Part shown: positions 8,310 through 16,208 of the stretch, one piece after another
How the letters are laid out: each line of letters begins with the position of its first letter
How positions within the stretch are numbered: position 1 is the stretch's first letter
NCBI GenBank assembly: GCA_024643325.1
Contig: JAHEND010000034.1
Location: 93,269 to 157,268 of the forward strand
Length of the DNA: 64,000 nucleotides
Reading direction: 5' to 3'
Source: Sediminicola sp.
GTDB lineage: Bacteria > Bacteroidota > Bacteroidia > Flavobacteriales > Flavobacteriaceae
The notes under the pieces: generated by a model
Databases searched by the model: none
The model's input: the letters and a program-made list of their open reading frames with translations, nothing else
Told to the model about the DNA's origin: nothing
Translations under genes and position numbers: made by a program

Positions 8310-10562
8310 TTATGAATTTAATTCATGGATAAATGGTTGATGATAAAGACGTTTGCCACTCGCACTATAGATAGCATTGGCAAGTGCTGCTTGAACAGGA
8401 GGATAAGGAGGTTCTCCCATTCCAGTTGGTGCAATATCGCTCTTCACAAAATCAACATAAATCTTATTAGGTGCTTCATGGTGTCTAATTTGTCTGTATT
8501 TGTCAAAATTGTCTTGCTGAGGCACTCCGTCTACAAAACTCAATTCGCCGTACATAGCAGTTCCGATTCCATCTACTGTTCCGCCTTCAGCAAGGTTGAT
8601 CGCTGCATCAGGGTTAACTACTATTCCACAATCTACCGCTGCAAATACCTGATCGATTACTGGTTTATTACCATCCATACGAACATCAACTACGTTAGCT
8701 ACATAGGATTGGTGACAGTAGTAAGCAGCAACGCCTCTTTTGAGATTTTTTTTGTCTTGGGCACCCCATTTGGCATTCTTCTTAACGAGTTCCAAGACTC
8801 CTGCGTAACGTTTGGCATCGTAATCATTACGTTCTCCGACTGGGTTCTCTTGAGCTCTTTTTAATAGTTCTAATCTAAATTCCAAAGGATCTTTACCAAG
8901 TGTTTCAGCTAATTCATCTAGGAATGATTGTTCTGCCGATGCGTTAAAATTAGAACGTGGAGCTCTATAGGCACCAATGGTAATATTTGATGGGATCACC
9001 CATTTCTCTGCTAAATAATTGTCAAGGGCCCCTGCTGGAAATCTATTTTCATGGAGAGGACTTTCAGGAATTCCACCTCCAATGACATGAATCGCAGTGA
9101 GATTATTATCTTTATCGATTGCCGCTCTATATTTTAATGAATATGCAGGACGATAAGTTCCATAGGTCATGTCATCTTCTCGAGTGTAAACCAGTTTTAT
9201 TGGTGCTTTCATATGCTGAGATATCAAAGCTGATTCAACTACAAAACTTCCGTAGAGACGTCTTCCAAAACCTCCACCCATTCTACTGAGATGAACTTCT
9301 ATTTTTTCACGAGGCATTTTTAAACGAGTAGCAACAGAACCTTCAGCAGCTTCAGGAGTTTGAACTGGTCCAGAAAGAATCACACGCTCTTCAGTGACAT
9401 CTGCAAAGAAGTTCATGGGTTCCATAGTGTTGTGTGCTCTAAAAGGAGCTGTATAGGTTCGTTCTAAAACTTTTGCTGCCTCTTTAAATGCCTTTTCTGG
9501 ATTACCATTTTTACGAGCTGTTTGAAGTGGTAGGCTTGAATAGTCAATTAAATTTTTATTATGATCTATTGTATTTTCTAAACCAGTAGGAATTGATACA
9601 TCAGTAGCATTACCACCCCAACCCGCTTGTTTGATAATTGTTTTGGACATATTTTTCCATTCTACTTTGAGTGCTTTTTTCGCTTTTATAACCTGCCAAG
9701 TAGATTCTCCTACAATCACCACTTGTTCGTTAAAGGCGGTAACGTCAGACCAACCTCTTGCCTCTTCATCATTGAATGTATTGATGGTAAATACATCTTT
9801 AATGCCAGGCATATTGATAACTGAAGAGGCATCAAAAGACTTCAAGACTTTACCAAAAGCAGGTGGATGTACGATCATTGCTGTAAGCATTCCTTCTTTA
9901 TAGATGTCTAATCCAAAAAGTGGTTTACCTGTGACAATATTTTTACCATCGACATTCTTTTTAGAATGTCCAATAATTTTATAATCTGCTATCTCTTTGA
10001 GTTCTACTTCTTCAGGCACTTCCAAGTGAGATGCTTGCTCAGCAAAAACACCATAGTGGTCTGACTTTCCTGACAATTTATGAGTAATGATTCCATCTGA
10101 GGTCGTGAGTTCATTTACGGGTACACTCCAAGCAGAAGCGGCTGCCATTAATAGCATTTTACGAGCAGTTGCTCCGGCTTGTCTTAGCGGAACCCAACTG
10201 TTACCTATGGATCTTGAACCTCCAGCAATTTGCCAGTTACCGAAAAGACCCACATTAAGCGGAGCTTGTTCAACAAGTACATTGTTCCAATCAATATCCA
10301 GTTCTTCGGCAACTAACATGGGCATTGAAGTTTTTACGTTTTGCCCAATTTCTGGATTGGGTGACATAACAGTCGCTAAACCATTATCTCCAATTTTTAA
10401 ATAGCCATTTAGCTCAAACCAATTTTTTGGGAGCGCTTTAAGTTCTCTTTCGGAACTTGAACAGGAAGCCAGCCAATTAAAACTCAATATCATTCCACCA
10501 CTTGCTAGGGAAACATTTCTAATAAATTCTCTTCTTGAGTTTTTTGTTTTAAATGTAGACAT
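8310..10562 (-). CDS. Molybdenum hydroxylase catalytic subunit, Tat-exported (IorB/CoxL-like)
   Basis: A 750-aa molybdopterin-binding subunit of the xanthine dehydrogenase/aldehyde oxidase family, closest in layout to isoquinoline 1-oxidoreductase beta subunits. The N-terminus has a twin-arginine signal (NSRREFIRNVSLASGG) and a lipobox-like LASC at about 31-34, suggesting export folded and possibly lipid-anchored. Family motifs are SRMGGGFGRR, IGAYRAPRSN and the C-terminal TGMGEPPYPPVQ with the conserved catalytic Glu. It lies 11 bp after the 2Fe-2S subunit gene. Substrate is unknown: aldehyde, N-heterocycle or purine oxidation are all open. Confidence 0.9.
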   Translation of the reverse strand: MSTFKTKNSRREFIRNVSLASGGMILSFNWLASCSSSERELKALPKNWFELNGYLKIGDNGLATVMSPNPEIGQNVKTSMPMLVAEELDIDWNNVLVEQAPLNVGLFGNWQIAGGSRSIGNSWVPLRQAGATARKMLLMAAASAWSVPVNELTTSDGIITHKLSGKSDHYGVFAEQASHLEVPEEVELKEIADYKIIGHSKKNVDGKNIVTGKPLFGLDIYKEGMLTAMIVHPPAFGKVLKSFDASSVINMPGIKDVFTINTFNDEEARGWSDVTAFNEQVVIVGESTWQVIKAKKALKVEWKNMSKTIIKQAGWGGNATDVSIPTGLENTIDHNKNLIDYSSLPLQTARKNGNPEKAFKEAAKVLERTYTAPFRAHNTMEPMNFFADVTEERVILSGPVQTPEAAEGSVATRLKMPREKIEVHLSRMGGGFGRRLYGSFVVESALISQHMKAPIKLVYTREDDMTYGTYRPAYSLKYRAAIDKDNNLTAIHVIGGGIPESPLHENRFPAGALDNYLAEKWVIPSNITIGAYRAPRSNFNASAEQSFLDELAETLGKDPLEFRLELLKRAQENPVGERNDYDAKRYAGVLELVKKNAKWGAQDKKNLKRGVAAYYCHQSYVANVVDVRMDGNKPVIDQVFAAVDCGIVVNPDAAINLAEGGTVDGIGTAMYGELSFVDGVPQQDNFDKYRQIRHHEAPNKIYVDFVKSDIAPTGMGEPPYPPVQAALANAIYSASGKRLYHQPFIHELNS

Positions 10563-10573
10563 GATTGTGAAGA

Positions 10574-11029
10574 TTAATTGTTAGACGCTCTTTTGATGGC
10601 TTTCTTTATTCGAGTGTAAGTACCACAACGACATAAATTTCCACTCATTCCCATTTCAATTTGTTCATCAGAAGGATGAGGGTTATTTTTGAGAAGAGAA
10701 ACAGCACTCATTATTTGCCCTGTTTGGCAATAACCACATTGTGGCACATCTTCTTCCAACCAAGCTTGTTGTACAGGATGTTCGCCATTTTCTGAGAGCC
10801 CTTCTATAGTTGTGATTTCACTATTTCCAACCATAGATACTTGAAGTTGGCAAGCTCTGGTAGCCATCCCATTTAAATGAATAGTACAGGCTCCACATTG
10901 AGCGATACCACAACCATATTTGGTTCCAACGAGATTTAAATGATCTCTAAGCACCCACAAGATAGGGGTGTCTGGTTCTACATCGACTTGATGCGATGCT
11001 CCGTTAACGTTTAGTGTGAAATGAGCCAT
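10574..11029 (-). CDS. 2Fe-2S subunit of molybdenum hydroxylase (IorA/CoxS-like)
   Basis: A 151-aa electron-transfer subunit. The plant-ferredoxin-type cluster is bound by [16 protein letters not shown] plus a later Cys (ATRACQL). The second, all-helical 2Fe-2S domain has [10 protein letters not shown] and [11 protein letters not shown]. There is no signal peptide, so the folded complex probably leaves the cell by riding on the Tat signal of its partner, as known for related enzymes. It is first gene of the nine-gene minus-strand operon. Confidence 0.94.
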   Translation of the reverse strand: MAHFTLNVNGASHQVDVEPDTPILWVLRDHLNLVGTKYGCGIAQCGACTIHLNGMATRACQLQVSMVGNSEITTIEGLSENGEHPVQQAWLEEDVPQCGYCQTGQIMSAVSLLKNNPHPSDEQIEMGMSGNLCRCGTYTRIKKAIKRASNN

Positions 11030-11349
11030 AGATTAAAGAAATTAGTTTGTTTTGTTTGTCATTAAGAGATGTTAAAAGATAAGAATTAATACGGTTTGTT
11101 TTCGAAAAACAATAAAAATTTATAGAATGTTTAGCAATCGCACATATAAGATATAACTAAAAACAAAATGCTCTGTAATAAAAAGACAATCTATAAATAA
11201 CATAAGAGTAATGAAATGTCACTTTTCATCGTTTAAATATACCCTGAAAATCAACACACTTCCCCTCAACCTGGCACTACAAAAATCTTAATAAAACTGT
11301 TAAGTTGATAAAATGTAGTTTTTTTTTATTTTTACAAAAATATTTAATC
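11030..11349. other. AT-rich intergenic region
   Basis: No supported gene lies here. It should hold the promoter of the minus-strand molybdenum operon and that of the small membrane gene to the right. I see no convincing TAnnTTTG match or hairpin. Confidence 0.5.
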
Positions 11350-11631
11350 ATGAATTTGACAGTAATTAAAAGAGTGTTTTCTCCTCTATTATTATTATTG
11401 ATTCCACTTTTTGGAAACATTTTTTCCAAGCAAGTTAATTGGTCTTTATTTGACTTTATAGTCATGGGGTTTCTGTTGGGATTGACAGGGCTAAGTATAC
11501 ATTTTATCATTGAGAAGCTTAGGAATAAAACATTTAAAATAGTGACTATTATTTTTGCTTTAATAATTTTTATAATGATTTGGGTTGAGTTAGCAGTAGG
11601 AGTATTTGGAAGCCCGATTACGGGTAGTTAA
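11350..11631 (+). CDS. Small membrane protein of unknown function
   Basis: 93 aa from the ATG at 11350. Three hydrophobic segments (about 10-25, 32-52 and 62-85) are joined by short basic loops (KLRNKTFK), predicting an inner-membrane protein. I do not recognise the family. The ATG at 11350 is preferred over 11305 because the 15 extra residues are poorly gene-like. It is followed within 10 bp by the first copy of the 95-bp repeat. Confidence 0.6.
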   Translation: MNLTVIKRVFSPLLLLLIPLFGNIFSKQVNWSLFDFIVMGFLLGLTGLSIHFIIEKLRNKTFKIVTIIFALIIFIMIWVELAVGVFGSPITGS

Positions 11632-11635
11632 TTCA

Positions 11636-11730
11636 TTAAAAGATTTAGTTGTGCTGCAACTTTGAATATTAGGGGGAGCAACTTAAAATAATTAAACCGT
11701 TTTACTTTTATAGTGTAACGATTTTTGTTT
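11636..11730 (+). repeat. 95-bp direct repeat, copy 1 (ends in a terminator hairpin)
   Basis: This copy matches 12256-12350 almost base for base, with a conserved core (CTGCAACTTTGAATATTAG, then GGGGNGCAACTT). It ends in a hairpin in which ACCGTT pairs with AACGAT across a loop containing TATAGTG, followed by T's. It probably terminates the small membrane gene. The two copies flank the DinB-like gene exactly. Confidence 0.75.
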
Positions 11731-11743
11731 TTAAGAAATAGCA

Positions 11744-12232
11744 ATGAAAGTACTTATCACGAACTACATCTCTCAATTTGAGGAAATACAAAATGGCCAA
11801 CCATGGGTTGGTAATTCCTATCGCGGCATTCTGAGAAACATCAATGATAGTAATGGTTTTATCCAACCGTTTAAGGAGATGCATAGTATTGCCGAGATAC
11901 TTTCTCACTGTACAATGTGGAGAAATGAAGCAACGCTTAAAATTGAAAAAGGATTTGGAACCAAAACAGATGATTCTATAGAGAACTGGCTATCAAACTC
12001 TGTACTCCAAAATAAAGGATGGAAAGCAATTCATAATAATTATAAACTAAGTATTGAAAACTTTATTGAAGCATTGTCTTCCAAAGAAGATACATTTTTG
12101 ATGAGAACTTATTACGATATTGATTTCAAAAAGGAATGTCAATATAAATTCTTGATTGAAGGGATGCTTCACCATGATCTTTATCATTTGGGTCAATTAG
12201 GACTAATAAAAAAGTTTATAGAGGAAACTTAA
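11744..12232 (+). CDS. DinB-like superfamily protein
   Basis: A 162-aa predicted four-helix-bundle protein. Metal-ligand histidines are placed as in DinB/YfiT proteins: EMHSIAEILSHCTMWRNEA (about 45-63) and the C-terminal GMLHHDLYHLGQLGLIKK. Members are metal-dependent, some are thiol transferases, and most, including DinB itself, have no proven reaction. The gene has its own start 14 bp after repeat copy 1 and ends 24 bp before copy 2, so it sits alone between the two direct repeats. Confidence 0.8.
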   Translation: MKVLITNYISQFEEIQNGQPWVGNSYRGILRNINDSNGFIQPFKEMHSIAEILSHCTMWRNEATLKIEKGFGTKTDDSIENWLSNSVLQNKGWKAIHNNYKLSIENFIEALSSKEDTFLMRTYYDIDFKKECQYKFLIEGMLHHDLYHLGQLGLIKKFIEET

Positions 12233-12255
12233 ATATTCAATTATAACCTAATCCA

Positions 12256-12350
12256 CTAAAAGACTTAGTTCTACTGCAACTTTGAATATTAGGGGGTGCA
12301 ACTTTAAATAATAAAACCGTTTTACTATTATAGTGTAACGGTTTTTTTTA
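12256..12350 (+). repeat. 95-bp direct repeat, copy 2, with bidirectional terminator
   Basis: Second copy of the element at 11636-11730. The hairpin AAAACCGTT (12313-12320 region) with AACGGTTTT (from 12337) is perfect here and T-rich on both strands. It can therefore terminate both the DinB-like gene and the convergent lipoprotein gene, whose stop codon it overlaps. Confidence 0.75.
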
Positions 12351-12701
12351 TTTATTATCAATATATCTCATCCCTTCAACACCCTTGCTAAGGATCACAT
12401 CAACTTTCACTTCTGTTCCATTTTCATTTTCAAAATAAACAGTTTCATCTTTGCTGATATAAACTTTAGTTCTTCCTTTGGGTGCTAATCCGAAACTTTG
12501 AGTTACTTCTCCTGACTTTTTATCTACAGCCTTAACTATAACTGTCAAATTTGATTTGTTGACCAACTCCGCAGAATAGTTTTTTTCATTGAATTCTCCT
12601 AATAAAAATGTTTGATTAGCAGGAATAGTTAATCCTGATTTAAAGGTCGAACAAGAGTTAAGAGTTAGAAGGATCGTAAATGCAAAAAGTAATTTTCTCA
12701 T
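12348..12701 (-). CDS. Small lipoprotein of unknown function
   Basis: 117 aa from the ATG at 12701. The N-terminus MRKLLFAFTILLTLNSC is a lipoprotein signal peptide with lipobox LNSC, so the mature protein is membrane-anchored outside the cytoplasm. The rest is a beta-rich stretch of about 95 residues with no motif I know. The upstream in-frame ATG at 12818 would put 39 polar residues before the signal peptide and is rejected. Confidence 0.75.
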   Translation of the reverse strand: MRKLLFAFTILLTLNSCSTFKSGLTIPANQTFLLGEFNEKNYSAELVNKSNLTVIVKAVDKKSGEVTQSFGLAPKGRTKVYISKDETVYFENENGTEVKVDVILSKGVEGMRYIDNK

Positions 12702-12886
12702 ATCGTTTAATTTTATAGACGAATTTTCTTTTCCATTGTTACAGTCTAACGAATAAAAAATAAATTTTGTTTTATTCATTCTGCAACTTTTGTCAACAGG
12801 AGGAACAGACAAAACCACTTAGAAATAGGTGATTTTTTTTTACTATAAAATTATTATCTTGGTAACAACCAATAAAATAAATCAAT

Positions 12887-13111
12887 ATGGAAAAAAATGT
12901 TTCTAAAGTAAGAGCACATGATGCTATTGTAGGAGTCTTGTATTTAATAAGTGCAGGGTTAACGCTATACACATCCAATTTGAACTTTGTGTGGATAGCG
13001 GTAGCAGTTGGCGGACTCCAACTTATAAGTCCAATGACAAAATTCTGCCCGGTTTATTTCTTCCTTAATAAACTAATGCCAAATACTGACCCAATTCAGA
13101 ATGGTAAGTAA
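12887..13111 (+). CDS. DUF2892 family inner-membrane protein
   Basis: A 74-aa protein with two hydrophobic segments: VGVLYLISAGLTLYTS and FVWIAVAVGGLQLISPM. The closing PMTKFCPVYFFLNKLM is the hallmark of DUF2892/YgaP-tail membrane proteins (TGxCPxYxxxG-like). Function is unknown; some relatives are fused to rhodanese domains, but none is present here. TATCTTGG upstream resembles a -7 element. Confidence 0.8.
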   Translation: MEKNVSKVRAHDAIVGVLYLISAGLTLYTSNLNFVWIAVAVGGLQLISPMTKFCPVYFFLNKLMPNTDPIQNGK

Positions 13112-13225
13112 AACTTAAGTAATAAATTAAATTCTTTGTTCAATGCCTCTTTTGTCAATAATAGATTAGGCATTCTCTAAAAGGGCATTATTGATTCGAA
13201 AACAGCGCCATAGAGAGTACAACAA

Positions 13226-13259
13226 AACCCCTAACTTTAATTAGTTAGGGGTTTTTTTT
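13226..13259 (+). terminator. Rho-independent terminator
   Basis: AACCCCTAACT and AGTTAGGGGTT form a perfect 11-bp stem with a 6-base loop, followed by eight T's. It lies 115 bp after the DUF2892 gene and just before rlmF. Confidence 0.9.
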
Positions 13260-13298
13260 GTGCCCTCTAAAATCATTAATTCTCTTATCTTTACAGCC

Positions 13299-14174
13299 AT
13301 GCATCCAGATAATCCGTACCAAATTCCCTACAATTTTACCAAGTATATAGAAGCCTATGAACCGCTTAAAAATCATGTAGTTTTAAATCCCTCTGGTCAA
13401 GAAACAATCCATTTCAGTGATTCAAACGCAGTTTATGCACTAAATAAAGCCATGTTACTGGCAGATTATAAGCTCCAAGATTATGTTTTACCCAAAGGGT
13501 ACCTGATTCCTCCGGTCCCTGGGCGTTTAGACTACCTACTTTACTTAAAAGATTTTCTTTCAGAAAGGTTTGATTTAAACACAGACAAGCCTTTAGAAGG
13601 ACTAGATATAGGCGCAGGAGCAAATAGCATCTATTGCATACTTGGCTCACAACATTTAGGTTGGCCTATGGTTGGTGCAGAGAGCGATGTGAATGCTGTT
13701 GAAATAGCCAAAGAAAATATTAGGAAAACCCCTGCATTTAATGGCTCCATTGAAATTCGTTTACAAGAGAACAAGCAGTTTATTTTTAAGAACATTGTGC
13801 TACCAAATGATCGCTTTGATTTTTCGGTTTGTAACCCTCCTTTTCACAGTTCTAAGGAAGATGCACTCAAAGGCTCTATTAAAAAGCAGCGAAATCTAGC
13901 AGATAGAAAGAAGAATAACACCATATTATTAAACTTTGAAGGGCAAGCCAACGAGCTTTGGTGTAATGGTGGAGAGGCCCTTTTTATAAAGCGATTAATC
14001 AAAGAAAGTGTAGGGTATAAATCTCAAGTAAGGTTTTTTTCTTCCCTTGTCTCAAAAGAAGAAAGTCTTCCATCCATTCAAAAACAACTTAAAAAAGCTA
14101 AGGCAATATTTACTGTCCTTCCTTTGGAAATAGGAAATAAAATAAGTAGAATAGTCGTTTGGTGGTTTGAATAA
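13299..14174 (+). CDS. rlmF: 23S rRNA (adenine-1618-N6)-methyltransferase RlmF
   Basis: 291 aa from the ATG at 13299, matching the family length. It methylates A1618 (E. coli numbering) of 23S rRNA using SAM. SAM-binding motif GLDIGAGANSIYCILG lies near 108-123, and the N6-adenine methylase catalytic motif is SVCNPPFHSSK near 180. The family N-terminus MHPDNPYQIPYNF follows the chosen ATG directly. An upstream GTG at 13260 lies against the terminator's T run and is rejected. Confidence 0.93.
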   Translation: MHPDNPYQIPYNFTKYIEAYEPLKNHVVLNPSGQETIHFSDSNAVYALNKAMLLADYKLQDYVLPKGYLIPPVPGRLDYLLYLKDFLSERFDLNTDKPLEGLDIGAGANSIYCILGSQHLGWPMVGAESDVNAVEIAKENIRKTPAFNGSIEIRLQENKQFIFKNIVLPNDRFDFSVCNPPFHSSKEDALKGSIKKQRNLADRKKNNTILLNFEGQANELWCNGGEALFIKRLIKESVGYKSQVRFFSSLVSKEESLPSIQKQLKKAKAIFTVLPLEIGNKISRIVVWWFE

Positions 14175-14197
14175 CCTAATTCTTAAGAGGTCTTCTA

Positions 14198-15538
14198 CTA
14201 GCGCTTTTTTCTCTTTTTTACAGACGCTTTTTCAGTAAGAACAGATTTTGAATTCATCACGTAGTCTGCCAATAATTTATCTATGAGCTCTTCTTTGGTC
14301 AGGTGATGAAAAACAGTTCCAATTTGTGCTCTAAAAGAAGGAGATATTTCGTGATTCGGTTTGGTTTTAAATATTTTTTTAGCCCAAAGCAATCCTTTAT
14401 TTTCCTCCATACTCTTAGCATCTCCTTTTTTGAGTGCTGTAAAAGTGAGGTCTAATTCCTGTTCAAAATGTGGAATATCTACAAGCTCTTCTTCTTGAAT
14501 TATAGCCCATGAAAATCCTTTTGCTCCGGCCCTAGCTGTACGACCACTTCTATGAACATAAGTATCATAAGTGTCAGGCAAATGATAATGCACTACATAA
14601 GAAATTTCTTTAACATCTATTCCCCTTGCAGCCAAATCAGTAGCTACCAAAATATCTATGTGCCCCTCTCTAAACTGCCCCATAATTCTATCTCGAATTC
14701 CTTGGGTTAAACTCCCATGAATTAATCCGGAAGAGAATTTATTGATCGCTAAATTTTTACCTAGCTTATTAACAGCCGCTTTAGTTTTACAAAAGATTAA
14801 ACCGCGTTGCCCTACCCTGCTGCTCAAAAAATGCATTAAAACATCTAGCTTTTCTATAGGGGTCACCACTGTATAATGGTGCTCAATACCAAGATTTACC
14901 GATCCTTCCGTATGATCTTCTATTTGGACTAAATGCTTAGACATATAATTTTGAACCAACTGTTTTACGGCACCAGAAAGTGTGGCTGTAAACAATAAAG
15001 TCCTTCTTTTCTTTGGAATCTCTTTGACAATGGTTTCCAACTCCTGTTGAAAATTACTCACCATCTCATCTGCCTCATCTAAAACCAAATAAGAGACTTT
15101 GTTTAGCTGTATGGCCTGACGACCAACTAGATCTAACAATCTACCTGGGGTAGCTACAACAATTTGAGTAGGTGTTTTTAAACGCTCCATCTGAGGTTTA
15201 ATAGGTATCCCACCACAGAGAGAAGCAATTGAAACCGTTGAAAGATGCGCAGCATAGTCCACCAGATTACTGTGAATTTGTTGCCCCAACTCACGGGTAG
15301 GCGCTAATATAACTACTTGAACATGATTTTTTTTAATATCTATTAGGTCCAACAAAGGCAAACCAAAGGCAGCTGTTTTTCCTGTTCCAGTTTTAGCCAA
15401 AGCCACTAAGTCTTCTTTTTGATGAAGCACCACTGGAATGGCTTTCTTTTGAATAAAAGTGGGTTCAGAAATTTCTAAATCCTGAAGGCCTTTTTGTAAT
15501 GGTGAAGAAATTCCTAAATCAGAAAACTTAATGGACAT
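14198..15538 (-). CDS. DEAD-box ATP-dependent RNA helicase
   Basis: A 446-aa helicase. In order: Q motif (SDLGISSPLQKGL...PTFIQKKAIP), motif I (ALAKTGTGKTAAFG), Ia (APTRELGQQ), TPGRLLDL, motif II (VLDEADEM), motif III as FTATLSG instead of the common SAT, motif V (VATDLAARGIDV) and motif VI (HRSGRTARAGA). A short tail of about 90 residues ends in a lysine-rich stretch (SVKKRKKR) that likely contacts RNA. It should unwind structured RNA in ribosome assembly or at low temperature. DbpA- or RhlE-like identity is not settled. Confidence 0.95.
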   Translation of the reverse strand: MSIKFSDLGISSPLQKGLQDLEISEPTFIQKKAIPVVLHQKEDLVALAKTGTGKTAAFGLPLLDLIDIKKNHVQVVILAPTRELGQQIHSNLVDYAAHLSTVSIASLCGGIPIKPQMERLKTPTQIVVATPGRLLDLVGRQAIQLNKVSYLVLDEADEMVSNFQQELETIVKEIPKKRRTLLFTATLSGAVKQLVQNYMSKHLVQIEDHTEGSVNLGIEHHYTVVTPIEKLDVLMHFLSSRVGQRGLIFCKTKAAVNKLGKNLAINKFSSGLIHGSLTQGIRDRIMGQFREGHIDILVATDLAARGIDVKEISYVVHYHLPDTYDTYVHRSGRTARAGAKGFSWAIIQEEELVDIPHFEQELDLTFTALKKGDAKSMEENKGLLWAKKIFKTKPNHEISPSFRAQIGTVFHHLTKEELIDKLLADYVMNSKSVLTEKASVKKRKKR

Positions 15539-15636
15539 AAAATTGTTTTGAGTAAAGATAGTACTCCTGTTTCTATAGGCTTTATAAATACGGAGATTGT
15601 TACCATTAAACCATATAAAAAACTAATTGACGCTAA

Positions 15637-16086
15637 TTAAGATTCATTTAAAGTGCGTTTAGATTTTCTGTAAAGGCGATTGGGATAAATATTTCGTTTG
15701 GCGAATCTATTTAGCTTGTCTGATTGAATCATTTTATGATACAAGGCTTTACTCACCCCAAAATATTCATAAGTGGTACCGTCTAAAAAAGTAATTTCTA
15801 AGAGCATTCCTTTGTGATAATAATCAGCAATACCAGAATTTGTGATGGTTTCTGTATAAGCGTCTAAGTTTGCAGCTATAGTTTCTGGTGCAATACTCAC
15901 TAAAAAATGATAGCCGTCTATGATGAGTCTACTCTGTAATTCTGCTTCCTCCCTTTTAGGGTCTCCTTCTTGAAACTTATCAGGATGCCATTCTTTAACC
16001 AGATTTCTATAGGCAGTTTTAAGTGCTTTAAGCTCTAAATCTCCCGTGACTCCAAATAATTTCTTGTATTGATTAATGCGTTTCAT
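15637..16086 (-). CDS. J-domain protein with C-terminal KTSC domain
   Basis: 149 aa. Residues 4-65 form a J domain (LKTAYRNLVKEWHPDKFQEG) with the HPD tripeptide at 34-36, which stimulates DnaK-type ATPases. Residues 88-140 (YHKGMLLEITFLDGTTYEY, then FAKRNIYP) look like a KTSC domain, a small fold often found with RNA- or nucleotide-related proteins. It lacks the zinc and client domains of full DnaJ, so it is probably a specialised co-chaperone. Confidence 0.85.
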   Translation of the reverse strand: MKRINQYKKLFGVTGDLELKALKTAYRNLVKEWHPDKFQEGDPKREEAELQSRLIIDGYHFLVSIAPETIAANLDAYTETITNSGIADYYHKGMLLEITFLDGTTYEYFGVSKALYHKMIQSDKLNRFAKRNIYPNRLYRKSKRTLNES

Positions 16087-16208
16087 ATAGCCTTTTTAAG
16101 AAGCCGCGAAGCTAGTCGTTTATTCCGAACTATTGTAGTAAATAGATCCTTTTCGTTCCGGCTATACTTATTATATTTGCTTATAAAGCTTGATTAAATA
16201 CATCATAA

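Noticed and set aside
8325..8864. Plus-strand reading frame of 179 codons opposite the molybdenum hydroxylase gene
   Set aside because: It is antisense to strongly conserved coding sequence, has cysteine/serine-rich random-looking composition and no family motif.
11636..12350. Integron-type cassette with attC sites around the DinB-like gene
   Set aside because: The repeats lack the paired RYYYAAC/GTTRRRY core sites and no integron integrase is near; terminators explain the hairpins.
12793..12978. Minus-strand reading frame of 61 codons over the DUF2892 start
   Set aside because: It overlaps the DUF2892 gene and its promoter on the other strand and lacks a ribosome site or motif.
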